From Chromobotia macracanthus (lineage: Eukaryota; Chordata; Actinopteri; Cypriniformes; Botiidae), in contig JAZGTH010000040.1 in the NCBI GenBank assembly GCA_036877525.1, forward strand, positions 2,604,001-2,668,000: a stretch of 64,000 nucleotides of DNA, in the 5' to 3' direction. Position 1 is the first letter of the stretch; the number at the start of each line of letters is the position of its first letter. Made by a program: the position numbers and the translations under genes. Below are positions 51,770 to 64,000 of this stretch, in pieces. The notes beneath the pieces were generated by a model. It had not been told where the DNA came from, searched no databases, and worked only from the letters and a program-made list of their open reading frames with translations.

Positions 51770-52266
51770 TTAAAGGCACAGTTGCACCACAGTAAAAATT
51801 CTGTCACAGTTGACTCACCTTCATGTTGCTGCAAACCTGACTTTTTTTTGTAGAATGTTGTTGGTTGCTCTTTTCAATGCAATTACTGTTTTTCAAGCTT
51901 TACAAAAAAGGTAAAACCAGCATACAAGTATCATAAAAGGCCCATACAACTCCTGTGCTATGCAAGCTTTTCAGTAAATAACTTGGAACACCAAGATATT
52001 GTATGGCTTTTAAAGACTTGGAATATAGCACACAAGTCGAATTAAACACTTTTATGTTACTTTTATGGTGCTTTTGCATCCTTTGTGAGATTTGAAAGCT
52101 CCAGTCCCCATTCACTATAATTGCACAGACAAAAAAAACCAACAAGTGCATTATTATACATCCTGTGTTCCACAGAAAAAAGAAAGTCCTGTGGGTTTGA
52201 AACAGCATGAGGGTGAGTAAATGATGCCAGAATTTTTTTTTTTTTTTGGGTGAACCTTTCCTTTAA
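51770..52266. mobile_element. Palindromic MITE (family A), full-length
   Basis: The left arm begins TTTAAAGGCACAGTTGCACC and includes TCTGTCACAG, GACTCACCTTCATGTTGC and CAAACCTGAC. The right arm, reverse-complemented, begins TTAAAGGAAAGGTTCACCC and includes TTCTGGCATCATTTACTCAC and CTCATGCTGTTTCAAACC. So the 497-bp unit is a long imperfect inverted repeat flanked by TTAA-like bases. No transposase is present. A poly-T run of about 16 lies at 52232-52247 in the right arm. Confidence 0.75.
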
Positions 52267-53302
52267 GCTCTTTATGTGTTCTGGGGAACTGGTGATCACC
52301 CACATTTTGCCCGTGATAAGAGCAGGCAGATATTATTTACACCCAATGAATGTTTCTCTGTGCTCTTGGAAAGTGATGCTGGTAGGTCTGTGGGAAGCTC
52401 GCTTATTTCGGTCTCTGCTCTCGTCCCAGGAGGTCCACCATTGGCTGATTGTAGTGTGCTAACTCCCAGCATGTTATGATGGATGATGGTATTGTTATTC
52501 AGCATTTCTCCTGCACGCTTTTCTGCCAAAAGCCGTCTCCTCAGATGCCCATTGTTCTTCATCCACAGTGAGAGTCACCTCTATGCTTTGTGGAAATAAA
52601 TGAGAGATAACAAAATTGAGACATTAATTACAGAGTTTATCTCGGGCGAAATGGAGCCAATAGATGACTTAACCAAGCATCCATCATGGGCGTGGCTTCT
52701 GTGTGCGGCCAGCTTGGAAGACAGAGGTCAACACGAGAGATAAATTATGCGTCAATGGTTATTTTACAGAACTGTAAACCAGGCAAGAATGATGGACTGC
52801 CATGTGCTTTCACTCGCTTCGCAGTCTGACTTTGCTCAGGAGACTTTGCACACTAATTTCAGCTGTTTCATCTTATGTTTTCATCATTGTGTTATCTATG
52901 AGCACAACTTATTGCCTTCAGACACTCTTTAACCACCTAAACATTAGACTCACGTTCAATGTGCTCTTCATTACAATGAAACATTAAAAATGTTAAAAAA
53001 TCTTCAGGAACACTGTGTGTGGAATCTTGTGTGGAGCAGTTTAGTAAGTTAGTAAATCTATATATCAGGCTGCATATTGTGATTGATGCTTTCTTTAATT
53101 GTGTTGTATTTAATGTAGCAATGTAAACACACAGAGCCTGTTTTAGCAGCACTAGAGATCAGCTGTTTACAGATACAGTGTTTATAATCTCTGCCGAATC
53201 TCTGCGGAATTGATAGTTGTCTCTTCATATTAAGCTGAAATAGGAGAAAATGCGATATGTAGTACTTTATACAAAAAATACACATTGCCCATAACAATGT
53301 AA

Positions 53303-53470
53303 AAACTACATTACCCATAATCCCACAGAGGGATCCAATTAGAGACATTAGCTGTTACCGTGGAAATGGAATTTATAGCAAAATAAATCATCTGTAACCA
53401 CTCCTATGAAGCATGACGTAATTGAGTCGGCCTCCCTGTAGTTTCAAATTATTTATTTTGCAATAAACTT
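53303..53470. repeat. Dispersed repeat C, copy 2
   Basis: Direct-orientation partner of 50791-50960. It is framed by two near-identical 26-base segments, ACACATTGCCCATAACAATG at 53280 and ACACATTACCCGTAACAATG at 53472 (three differences over 26 bases), that the first copy lacks in that arrangement. Confidence 0.75.
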
Positions 53471-53497
53471 TACACATTACCCGTAACAATGTAGAAA

Positions 53498-56400
53498 AAA
53501 ATACACACAAATATTACTAATATTTAGTCTGTATCAGCGGTCTTGAAATGCTGCCCGGCCAATCCAGCAGTTCCATGCTTACAAACATACAGATGGGCTA
53601 CAGTTTAAATTTTGTCAATTGTGTCATCATTTGGCTTGATCTGATTTGAGAAAGTTGTTTTCCACACACTTCTGATTCTGCCTTCTACACAGAATTTTCT
53701 CTGTCTGCTCGTGAGCAACATCAGAAGTGCGACCGCGCCCGCACAAAAGCTAAAACCATAAGGAGGTCTAGCTCTTGTTCCTTTAGAGTAACAAGCTATT
53801 ATTTGCTCTGACATCCATTTTCTGAGGCTTTGACAGGGGCAGACAGGATGTCACTGTTTGCAGAAGGGATTTCCCAACCATCTGCATTTGAGAGGTAATA
53901 TATGTCATGTTTAATATGAATTAGCTTTGAAAGCATAGGCTTCCAGTTATTTTAGTTCAAGATAAAGGTTACATCACCACCATTCATCTTGCTTGTGTGA
54001 GTAATCATGCAGAAGGCATTATGTTTCTATTAAATATCACCCTGTATATTACAGTGTGAGCAGTAGTGCTGAAGAATTTAACCAAAATTGATCAAGAATC
54101 TCTAGCATTTATTATATAATTTATGCATGCAACATTAAAAAGAAGAACACTCCTAAATGTGATAATTGCCAAATGTTTATCGTGTCAACACAAATATGCA
54201 CATATCTGTTCAGATAATAACCTGCGCATACACAAGAGAAAATACAGAGCAGGATGTTTTCTTGTGTTATGCAAAACACCTTCCTCCATGTCGTTCAAAC
54301 ACACAGACCACAGAGCCGCTCTGCCGGCCAATTACGTAATACAGTTCTTTCATTAAAAAACAGCAGAAATGAAGTCTCAGAGGTAGTTAGACATAATGAT
54401 GAGTGGTAAGTAGGTCTTTCTTGCTTCTGTGTCCCTGGAATCTAAGTGACTGGCAGACGATCTACAGGTACAGTGTGATCACAGGCAGGTGGCTAATGAA
54501 GAACACCCAGGAGACTGAAGCACAGGTCTGCATGGATGTATGTGATGTGATTGCTACAACACTACTTATATCAGTCTGAGAATGCCAATAGTCTGGAATT
54601 TCTCCCTGTTCTGTTCTGCCTCTGCAGGAGGTGTAAACATTTCAGACCTGTAGAGAAAACAAAAACTGGAATGGGGTGGCCATGATGGTTGACGTCACAA
54701 ATGAGAACTTTTTAATAGCAAAGTTATTTCACAGAGACATCAATGAGATTAAATGGAGAGCACATGGATGACTGTGCAAATCACCTGCTTTTTACATGTG
54801 CCTCCCCAGCTAACAATTTTAGATTGTAAGAACATTTCCCCATTTCCATTAAGTAACAAAAACATTAAAAATATTATAAAGGTCTAGGGCTGTCCAAAAT
54901 GTCCAGTTGTTTAGATGTTGTAGACATTCCAACATTTTTTAATTCTGTAATGTTTTAAAAATGTTTCACTAACTACTTAAGAATAAAGTTTTTGATATGA
55001 TATATAATTTTAAAAAAGTTCTACTAACATTACTGCAAGAACTTTTTTTAAAACTTTGAGAGAACTTTAGCCAACACTCTAGCCATGTTTAGAGAACATT
55101 CCCTGTTAGCTGGGTCCCTTAGAGTTTCTGAAAAAAAAGATCTAACAAAATGTGCCCAGATTTTTCAAAATAAAGGTCTGCAATTTTAAAATGAGAGATT
55201 TTAATATAGTTCCAAACATTTGTCATTGAATCTTATGAGAGCAAATGATCTGAGATATGACATCCACATTCATTTTAAAGCTCTATAGTTCAGACAGCCC
55301 ACCAACTTGTCGATTTTGAAAATATGTATTTTCGCACACCTTAGTCAGTACCTCATTGATTTTCTTCGGATTGCCGTCAGAATTATTTGACAAAACACAG
55401 AAGTCTTATTGTTGCCAGGCAAATTTGTGCAGAATTGCAGGCAGTTCTGATTATCGGGAAAGGCTTGATTTGTTGGTACAGATGGATCCAGACAGCTTTC
55501 AGTTTTGTGTCAGCAGCTGTACGACAGCACAGTAATGACATCATCCCTTTGACTCCAGAATGTAAGACATCAGTCTTGGGTGGCAGTGGGTAAATAATTA
55601 ATGAACACACAATATGCCCTTATTAATATCAAACCTTGCAAATGTACAGCGCTATATCAGTGAATATTTCTCAGTGACGTACTTGATAGCTTGTCTGAAT
55701 GACGGATTGTACGTAAACCATCTCGCAAAAACGCTCAGCTGAATGGGCGATTCCTCAGTCTGATGAGAAGCACACAGAGGTAGCCATTGGTCTTCCGTGA
55801 CATTACCGTATTGGAAATGACATGGCGTGTTTGGTTGCACAGGTCATTGGGCCCATTGATCACGGCTGGCATTTGAAGGACATAGTGCCACTTTTCCAAG
55901 GTGCACTTGATAACTTTAGCTGGAGAGAGATGCATCGACCGGCTAACTTGGTTCTTTTTTTGCCAGGGTGCTGATATGTCAGGAAACTGACTGGAGTGAC
56001 AGGTCAATCTAGGAAGAGTCTGTTCACAAGCACCCGCTCTACATTTTTTATCGTGGCAGCTCGTGGATAACGAAGGAGTTATGGCCGTCAGGGGGGAATG
56101 CATGTCGACAACAACAATGGATCAAAAAATGGAAACTATATGTTCACCCAACCATCAATGAATGTCTGAAACACACCGTTTAGCGAAACACACTATGCCA
56201 ACCAGTCTTCCATCTTTTATAGATACTGCCCTACTGCAGGCTGCAATTTGACCTTAAGTCGCAAACTGTGTCCTTAGAATTCTGCCAGTAAATCTCAGTT
56301 TTCTACATTAACTGCTGCCTTATCAAAATCTTTCTCGGCATGACCTGCAGATTTAACTTCAGGGGTTCCTCATTGGTCAGATTTGCATGGCTGTCAAAAC

Positions 56401-57900
56401 ATTCTTGACAAGTTTGATAAGGAGGTGAGAATTAAAAGCAAACCCACGGTTGATGCCTGTGTGGAATTTTCCTGCATGGACTGTAAACCACATTAAGGAA
56501 CAAATAAATTTTGCTTTTACAAATAATATTCTCAAACATGGTTACTCTGTTGACAGTGATCTATACCAGCACTGGAGTGATTTTCACTCTGGATCACATA
56601 GCATGAATTTTAAGTATATTTTAGTTATTCTAGTAAATAAAAAAATGAGGCAAGGAAGTTTGTAAATTTCATTTTCTGTGGCAGCATGTTTATCAGGACA
56701 TGTTGGCCATCCAGGGCTGAGATCTTGCCCTGGGCATTGAGCTTTGTTTGTGGAGAATCTTCATCGCATGTCATTTAACTTATCAAAGCTGTGACTCTGG
56801 GTTATTGCCGGAAGACATATAAATCTCTCTGGCCAAAGGTCACAGATGAAAATTTGCTGCTTAAGGGGAGAATATGCAGGTTTATAAGTTGGACGCAGTT
56901 ATTAAAAAAAGCCTTCCTGGTGGCATGCCTGAGGGATCTCTGTGCTTGTTTGAAATGCAAATATGTATGAACTGAAAATGGTAAATGCAAGCAACATACT
57001 CATCTCCTCTCAAAATACAGACAAAATACATCTGTTTGTTTTCCATTTTATTGCATTCATTGGTGATGCCTTATTACTTTGTGGTGAGAATAATCTGTAG
57101 TGCATTATTTTAGAATCAAAGAATAAAATCTTACATTGAACCTGTGTTTTACCTCAGACTAAGTTTTTAAGTACAATTATCATGGCTGCCCCAGGGAGAC
57201 CAAGCAGGGTTTCAAAACTCTTCAGACCTGAGCGAAGCAAGCAACTTACCAAACCAGTCAATACAAAGTAAGCGTTTAAAGCAAAATACCATTTTTAATT
57301 TTTTCAGATTTTGCAAATTCAATGTATTACAAAAACTCAAAAACTTTTCACAAAGCTCTTATCTTAAAAAAAAAAAAGAAATAAGCATTTGATAGCTTTT
57401 TAAAGGCATGTTCTGTTTCCCATGAAATCACATGAAATCAATATTTAGTTTTTGTGGATTTTAGTTAATCTCAAAGGAAATTGTTTTGTTCATGCTTGTA
57501 TTTCATAGCTCAGGAAAAAAGTAACTTTTAACAAACATACACAAATACAGTCTCTGTATATTAGTCTGTATTGTGGAAAAAATAATCAAAGATACTGATG
57601 ACTGTTCTTGTAAAACTCTTGCACAGATTATTGTCTAAACAAACCAAGTAATAAGTAGGAAATAATGGTTCAGGGCTGTGTCTTGCTTAACTTTAACAGG
57701 AAGGTCTGACTATTGCCATGATTTGCCTACTTAAGTGCCTTGACTGACATGTGAAGTGATCACTGTTTGTTTTGTTTTCACATTTTGTTCTCAGAGATAT
57801 ATTATGCCACAGTATAAAATATGAATTTTACAAGGGTATCACCATCCCAAAAAGAACACTTAAAGGTTTTAGTTGTTATCACAGTAGCTTTTTCCAGATA
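53498..57900. other. Intronic stretch without recognisable genes
   Basis: No exon, RNA gene or named transposon was seen. The minus-strand frame at 55735-56103 (122 codons) has no known domain and no splice sites that would make it an exon. Confidence 0.4.
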
Positions 57901-57918
57901 AGGTTAATGGTAATGTTA

Positions 57919-57956
<38 letters not shown>
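57919..57956. repeat. (TG)n(TA)n microsatellite
   Basis: Three to four TG units then about 15 TA units without interruption. Confidence 0.9.
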
Positions 57957-57959
<3 letters not shown>

Positions 57960-58095
57960 GCCAGCTTTAACTCATTAGCCTGTTCTGCCACAAAACTACA
58001 CTTAACTATTTATACTGCAAAACATACAGTTATAATACTATAAAACATACTGAAATAATACTTTCAAAGGCACTTTCATAATTAATGACCTTTAC

Positions 58096-58162
58096 TGTAC
58101 AGCTGCTTTGAAACAATCTGAATTAGAGAGTAAAAGTGCTATATAAATAAAGGTAACTTGAC
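58096..58162 (+). mobile_element. LINE/SINE 3' tail fragment
   Basis: CTGTACAGCTGCTTTGAAAC, AATCTGAATT and AGTGCTATATAAATAAAGGT followed by AACTTGAC match the conserved 3' end of a teleost retroposon family, widely dispersed as 5'-truncated copies. Only the tail remains, as expected from truncated target-primed insertion. Confidence 0.6.
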
Positions 58163-59156
58163 AATTATAGACTAGTGTAAAAAATTAAGTAATGTTGTGA
58201 CACACTCACTGAATGGTTTTATAGAAACCACATGGTTGAATTAGCAGAAAACATGATACGTGGACAATTTATACAGTATGTTAAGACCCTGTGTGCTTTT
58301 ACTCGGCATATTGTTCTGCAACATTTGTTGGTGTGTAAATAGCTGATGTAACTAAAAACTTCTGGCTGTTTTTAAAAAGAAATGTTTCAATAGGATGTAA
58401 GCTAGGACGGGTCTTAAATATTTTTAAAATATACTTTGTTTTTTTATATCTTTGTAGCAGGATCCAAATTTTTCAAAAGGTTTAGAGCTGTGCGGCTCTG
58501 AGCTCTAAAAAAAACTTCAGGCAGCGAAATATGCGTTATATCTTGCTTGTAGGCTAAAACTGTAGATTATTACATGAACTTCTGAATGTGATCTTTATCA
58601 AACTCTCATCATTTTTAGACTTACCCTCACAGCGTCACTTGCAACCTGCCAGAGAACGAAGTCTCCATCCAGAAAGGCATGCTTATAATGAATTATTAAT
58701 CAGAAATCCCTAATATTATGCAGAAAATAAAATGTTTTGAGTCTCATCTCAATTTACCATGCAGTTCAGAAGTTCCCTCTTAATTGCGCCTTCCAGTCTG
58801 AGGGCTAGATATGGTACTTCACATCTCAAGTAATCCCATCTGGATGTCCCTGCCTGACAGGATGGCGCATGCGGCTGCATTCGTAATGTTGCATATCCAG
58901 TTTCCCCCACTTCTATGTTTTTGCTCCCTGATGTGTGCTGGTCCTCATTTATTTTACTCTCTTACTGTTAAAGTGCTGGCGGTAGGACAGGGAATTAGTC
59001 GGAATAGCATAAATTTTTCACTCTCTGCTCCCTGTCTGTATGAGTTTAGCTATATATTTTTTTAGTTCATGTTACATCTGCTCAAAGTCTGTGTTCTCTG
59101 TTGTTCATTAGTTTTCAACTAATGGTTTCTAAGTTAGCAAAACGCTCAAAAATCTG

Positions 59157-59468
59157 TTTTAAAGGAACAGTACACCAAAAATAAAAATTCTGGCAACATT
59201 CACCTACCCTCATATTATTTCAATACATGGAATGTGAAGTTGTATTGACAACCTTTCTGGTTCTTCAGCAGTGCTTTTATGTCCTTTTGGAAGGTTTTTG
59301 GCATTCTTTTTATCTCTGGTCACTATCCACCTCCATTTTATGAGCACTAAACTTCTGCAACCCTTTTTGCTGTTCCACAGTAGACAGAAATTCCTTTGGG
59401 TTTGGAACAGCACGAGAGTAAAGAAATGATGGCAGAATTTTCATTACTGGTTGAACGATTCCTTTAAA
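59157..59468. mobile_element. Palindromic MITE (family A)
   Basis: The left arm is TTTTAAAGGAACAGTACACC with AAAAATTCTGGCAAC and CACCTACCCTCATATTATTT. The right arm is GTTTGGAACAGCACGAGAG, TAAAGAAATGATGGCAGAAT and TGGTTGAACGATTCCTTTAA. The arms are complementary over most of the outer 100 bases. At 312 bp it is shorter than the copy at 51770, with a different centre. Confidence 0.75.
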
Positions 59469-59879
59469 CATTTAGATGTCATTTTCACTGTTTGAATAGT
59501 CTTCATGCAATGGAATTAGCTCACCTTGTAAGTGCTTTTTTGTACCATAGTCATTTTCTTTTATTTTCAGCATCCAAGGCTAACCAGGATGTGAGCAATT
59601 AGCACAAATCTGTGTGAACTTTGCTAGCTGCTGTCCCATTACATCCAAGACCTCTAATTACTTTCAGATCTCAAACTCATTCACCCAAGGGCTCATTTCA
59701 TAGCTTCCACGAAAGGTGGGCTGGCACCAAGGGAGGGGGAAATTGATTTTTCTGTCAGAAAGGGCATTATGATAGGAAATCTAGCTCGCCATGGCTGGAG
59801 ACACCTGCTTTCTCAATGGCAGCTCTCCAGGGAGCCAAATCTAAATTAAACAGTTTTACAGTGTCAGTACAAGGATTAA

Positions 59880-60330
59880 GGCCCTCAAGGGACTGTCTTG
59901 GCTGGGTGCTGCCCGCTCCGTTGTGCCTGCGTTAATTTGCGAGGGTGGCATATCAGGGCCAGAGTAAAAACTGAGCTGTCAGTGCTGTGGGTGTAATCAT
60001 AGGGAGAGATTTTCTAAACTCAGCCCTAAAGGCCACCTGTTCCCGCCGCAGAAAAACACTTGCTCTCAGGCTCTGATTGAACATGCTGTCCGAGCACAGC
60101 ATCGATTGGTTGGAAAAATGGATGGGGTGCAGGCGGCACGCAGGAGGACAGTTTGGACAACGCAAACATGGAGGTGACAGGAGGGTGTGCCGGGGGGCCA
60201 CGGTGTGTAAGAATATGAGACGGTGAGAAATGAGCCGGGTGGAGATTGTGCTGCGGCTCTGGGCCGAGCTGGGTGGCCCATTGTTGTTCACTTGTTTTTT
60301 TAAAGCAGAAAAATTCACAGCCAACCATTT
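59880..60330. other. GC-rich block, candidate enhancer
   Basis: GC content is clearly higher than in flanking DNA. Three overlapping open frames on the minus strand (up to 123 codons) arise from the lack of stops in GC-rich sequence and show no domain. A CCATTGTTGTTC word at about 60278-60289 fits the SOX motif. No repeat structure was found. Confidence 0.3.
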
Positions 60331-60983
60331 GCAACTCCTTGTAACCGTTTTTGCACAGAAATGTCTGCTCTGAATTTCCTAAGAATTAATTGCACCAACT
60401 TGTAATTTATTTGCAGATGCTTTCTACATTGTTTAAACTAAATGAATTATGCAAATTAGGTAACACAGCAAACATGCCCACAAAATTAGTGTGGAACGCA
60501 ATTTGCATGGCACAATTCTTTATCTTGCAGGCCGGTTCTGAGCAATAGGTTATGGTGGATGCAGCAGACCACAGTCAGACATACTTTACTTTACTGTACA
60601 GCATTGCTTCAGGCACCTGAAGCTGCTACAGTGGAATTGATATAATATGAATCTGGATATATGCCCAGCTCTTCTTATAGTGCTCTTCTCCATCATTTGA
60701 TGAACTGCTGCTACCATGTTCACTAGAAAATGGACTTAAAACTGTCTTTCCAATAAAATTCCACTCACAGCAAGCTTTAACAGCACAATGATAAATATCT
60801 CAAATGTGCAAACAAAAACTGGCCTAATCTGCATAGAAAGGAGGTGTGTTTGCGCTGAAACAAATGGCAATAACTTAATTAAAATACTTACTGCACAGTA
60901 CTGGATCAGCACATATAGCACCTAAATTAAACTGAATTATAGACTGTAAATAAGTCTCCGTTTATGCGCTGAAATTCGTGTTT

Positions 60984-61254
60984 GGGGGCAGTTGTGGCCT
61001 ACTGGTAAGTGAGTCTTGTGATCAGAAGGTTGCTGGTTCGATTCCAGCACTGGCAGGTAGCTACTGAAGTGCCCTTGGGCAAGGCACCTAACCCCCGATT
61101 GTTCCCCGGGTGCAGTAGTGTGCTGCCCACTGCTCCAGGTGTGTGTGTTCACGATTTGCAGTGTGTGTTCACTCCACACCAGTGATGGTTAAATGCAGAG
61201 GTCACATTTCGGGTATGGGTTACCATATCTGACAAATATGTCACTTTCACTTCA
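60984..61254 (+). mobile_element. tRNA-derived SINE (family B), complete
   Basis: The A box TGGCCTACTGG is at 60995-61005 and a perfect B box GGTTCGATTCC at 61035-61045. The body has GTGCCCTTGGGCAAGGCACC, GTTCCCCGGGTGCAGTAGTG, TGCTGCCCACTGCTCC, CACCAGTGATGGTTAAATGC and the end TGACAAATATGTCACTTTCA. It is better preserved than the sister copy at 41976, and both pol III boxes are intact. A (GTGTGTGTTCAC) unit is partly duplicated at 61140-61173. Confidence 0.88.
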
Positions 61255-64000
61255 CATTCCTTGTTTACCTACAGACGATGGTCATTTGGTGGCATTATGT
61301 CATCAATGTACTGATACCAGTGGGCAACACAGCTGTTGATACAAAATTAAATGCATTCGTCACTCCACATTCTGTCTCAGGCACAACATCAGCAAATCAA
61401 GTCTCCATGTGGACTGTCACTGGGCTATTTTAACGAGAGAGATGCCTTCCTGCCCTGGTCTTGGTGGTGGAGGGAAGGCATGGAGCTTTTCTTGGGGTTG
61501 AAAGATCAGGTTGAATAATCAGTGGATTGTGGAGCTCATTCTCAGCCAGCAGAACGGTCTAGGCTTTTTCTCAGTGCTCTGTGTTCACGGAGGGCACTGA
61601 GTCGAATGGAAATGAAGAGTGATTAATTCTCTCTAGTGGAGCCTGCTGGATCTTTGACAGTGAAAGCGTTCTGAAGAGCACAAGAAACTGAAGCAATAAG
61701 AAAAGGGGAGTGGGAGCTAAACCCAGCAGTTCTTTACATATTGTCAAAACGTTCTAGATTAGCATGTGCAATGTCGGGAAGAGTCTTGAAGAGTTTTCAA
61801 GTCAGCAGCTGCAACAGTGTTTGATGTGTCTATGGAATTGAAGGATTTATTGGTTTAGCAGGTGAGTTGTGTAGAGGTCTGTGTTACTTAAATCAAGGTT
61901 GAACTTTACAGTATACACTTACAGTATACAATATAGCATAATGCATTCATGCATATGTACATATGTTGCGGGAAACTTGAAAATAATATGAAAGAAGCAT
62001 TAGTAAAATTAAACAGTATATGGCTCAGAAAATACAATGGTATGTTTATAACATGTATTTAAAATTCAAGAAATGTATTTAAATTCAGTCAGCTAGGTCC
62101 TTCCTGCCACATTTTGCAGTGGAAGAAATTTGTGTCTTCTCAGAGCCGAGTTCTCAGCGAAGCCACCGGTTCTAATGGAAAGAGCGCACATTACATTAAT
62201 CTGACTAATGATCTATCACATTGAATAAATAAATCTACAAGAGCAATAATGTATTTTAATAAGAAATGCTAAAGGCCATTTAAATGAAAAATTACCTCTC
62301 AAAAGTCTTCAACCACAGAATAAATCAGATTTTCTAAAATTGTTGACAAAGGGAGCCATTTAAGGCTGATTTTAATAATTGATCCCCTGGAAGTGCTTTA
62401 AGAGACGCTAGCTGAAACGCAAGAGTAGGAATGGGTTCAAGACTCTGAGATGCTTATATGTAACGTTTAGCATCTGTTTGGAAACCTTATACTGTATAAG
62501 CTACGATCAGCCACATTAATCTCATGCATGTTGTGATGATTTGACAGACAGCGTATTTAATGGCTGAACTATTTAAAGATTATAAATCATTGTAGCCTGT
62601 TGCCAGTTATAAGATGAAGAACTTGCCGCCTGTTGCGCATTACGAAATGTCAGTTTTTAAAGAGTCACGCGATTTGGCTCCAGAAAGCTCATGAAATGGC
62701 ATAATTGGAGCAGCTGTAATTTTCAGTAATTAGCAGGGTAATTTCCTCTCCTTTTGCCTTTAGTTTCAAAAAGAAGTTGCGCTGAGAGGCGACAGTGTTG
62801 CAGCTAATTTGTCATTCTTCTTTAGCCATTTTGCATTTGCACTTGTGTCATCTGTCCACACAATCTGCTAGTAATTTGGAAATGAACGAACAGCTGTCCT
62901 AAAATAGGATTGGGAATGCTTGTTTTTTTTGTTTTGTTTTGAAGTGGACAATAGATCCTATGAAACCACACCGGGGAAGGCTCTACACAGCAATCCAAAG
63001 GATATGAGCGCCTGATGGCCTAGGATGAAACTGCCTAATTGAATTGCTTACTTAATAAGCCAAATTAATCAAGCTTTCATCTACTATTGCTGTGGAACAT
63101 TGACAAAGCACCGTCAGGTTCCTCTCTGAATGTTTATTACCCTCCACAATAGACTCGGAGATTGTAAAAGCCCTTGCTGTGCTTTAATGGCTCTTGTTTT
63201 GTTTTATAGTCGAACAAAAGATTGCGGCTACGATTTTCCCCTGTCACTTCATTTGTGATGTTCCTTTTTATACCTGTAAATTAAAATTCTCAAGATTCAT
63301 TACAGATTATTCTTCAATTAAACAATGACGTATGTGATATGTTGCTTGCAACCACTGTGCTATGGTATATTCACAATATGGTACAGCTCTGAGTGCCTAA
63401 TTGCTTTAATAAAGTTACTAAATGCATAAAAACAATACGTACACAATTTTTTCTTAAACAGTTACTTTAAGCAAATTCATTAACGTACGATATTGTCCCT
63501 GACAGGTAAAAAATAGCAATGTGTGTTCTGTGGGTGCTGGAACACTGTATTGACAAATCAGCATCCAGAATCAGCTGTTGGTTTCATTTATATAACCACA
63601 TTTACATTATTATTCGGCATGTTATTTTTATGACCTCATATTAAGAGGCTACATGAAATGTTTGTACATTTAAAATTATATTTGATCCAAATAAACCGTT
63701 TTAGGCAAAAAGTGGTTAAAATGGTGACACACCTAAAGGAAGGTGTCCAGTTGGGGACCAAAGACGTACACTTCCTCTTACACATTCATAGAAATTGCAA
63801 CATAAAAAAGGTAAGAAAGAAAGTATATGGACACAAGCATCAACTACCCATGCATAATGTACAGACAGTAAAATACAGTTGAACAGTAACAGTGGTGGAT
63901 GGTTTGTTAGTAATATGCAATTTTCTACTGCAGTTCTATGTTTGTTATAGGACATATATAAAACATCACAGTGTCATGTTTCCTGCGGTCCTTTACTGTG
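61255..64000. other. Intronic stretch, end of window
   Basis: No exon or transposon was recognised. The part at about 62580-62850 is non-repetitive and carries homeodomain-type words (GTAATTAGC, CTAATTTG, GTAATTTC) and looks like a conserved regulatory element by texture. The frames at 63658-63955 overlap on both strands and are chance. Confidence 0.35.

Larger units (their letters stand above)
12716..64000 (+). other. Putative first intron (incomplete, runs off the window)
   Basis: Starts with GTAAG after exon 1. No downstream exon with a recognisable domain in a phase 1 frame was found, so at least 51 kb appears to be intron, unless the gene ends inside the window through exons too small to see. 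The interval is AT-rich, repeat-laden and contains blocks that resemble regulatory DNA. A different, unrecognised gene within it cannot be excluded. Confidence 0.4.

Noticed and set aside
55735..56103. 122-codon minus-strand frame with several cysteines
   Set aside because: Checked for transposase-like or zinc-finger spacing; none found.
59953..60334. Three overlapping minus-strand frames up to 123 codons
   Set aside because: Proline/serine-rich frames explained by GC-rich sequence lacking stops.
60984..61060. Possible functional tRNA gene
   Set aside because: A and B boxes are present, but no cloverleaf acceptor stem closes and the sequence continues into a SINE body.

Overview
The window looks like nuclear DNA of a teleost fish, most likely a cypriniform (carp, minnow or loach group). 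The reasons are the AT-rich base composition, the absence of compact bacterial-type coding, a vertebrate-style first exon with a GT splice donor, and dispersed repeats that resemble ostariophysan families: tRNA-derived SINEs, Tc1 and hAT debris, and palindromic elements with ends of the type AAAGG..AGTTCACCC. These family matches are from memory; no database was searched.

Only one gene segment can be supported. It is a probable first coding exon on the + strand at 12640-12715. It starts with a strong Kozak ATG, has an in-frame stop just upstream, encodes about 25 residues that look like a secretory signal peptide, and ends at a consensus donor in phase 1. It sits in a small CpG-rich block (about 12540-12780) with a CTCF-like motif some 520 bases upstream. 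I cannot name the gene. No second exon was recognised, so the remaining 51 kb reads as part of a very long first intron, an arrangement common in adhesion and receptor genes of the nervous system (inference).

Layout: 1-7880 is gene-free, presumably intergenic sequence. 7881-9070 is a repeat cluster (Tc1 transposase remnant, a minus-strand SINE abutting it, and a purine/pyrimidine tract). 9071-12540 is gene-free upstream sequence. 12540-12780 is promoter plus exon 1. 12716-64000 is putative intron with scattered mobile elements: a hAT-like element (17190-17573), a short palindromic element (20849-21016), a CCAGC/GCTGG-rich terminal-repeat element (26823-27170), SINEs at 30286, 37170, 41976 and 60984, five copies of one palindromic MITE family between 38.9 and 59.5 kb, and a duplicated 170-bp repeat at 50791 and 53303. 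Several stretches look like candidate conserved regulatory DNA, but that needs cross-species alignment.

Open reading frames longer than 60 codons elsewhere in the window overlap on both strands, lack recognisable domains or splice context, and are treated as chance. I found no bacterial, phage or CRISPR-type system and no convincing new multi-gene system. The most unusual items are the unidentified signal-peptide exon with its long intron, the ZNF143-motif-bearing duplicated repeat, and the SINE whose tRNA head appears split.
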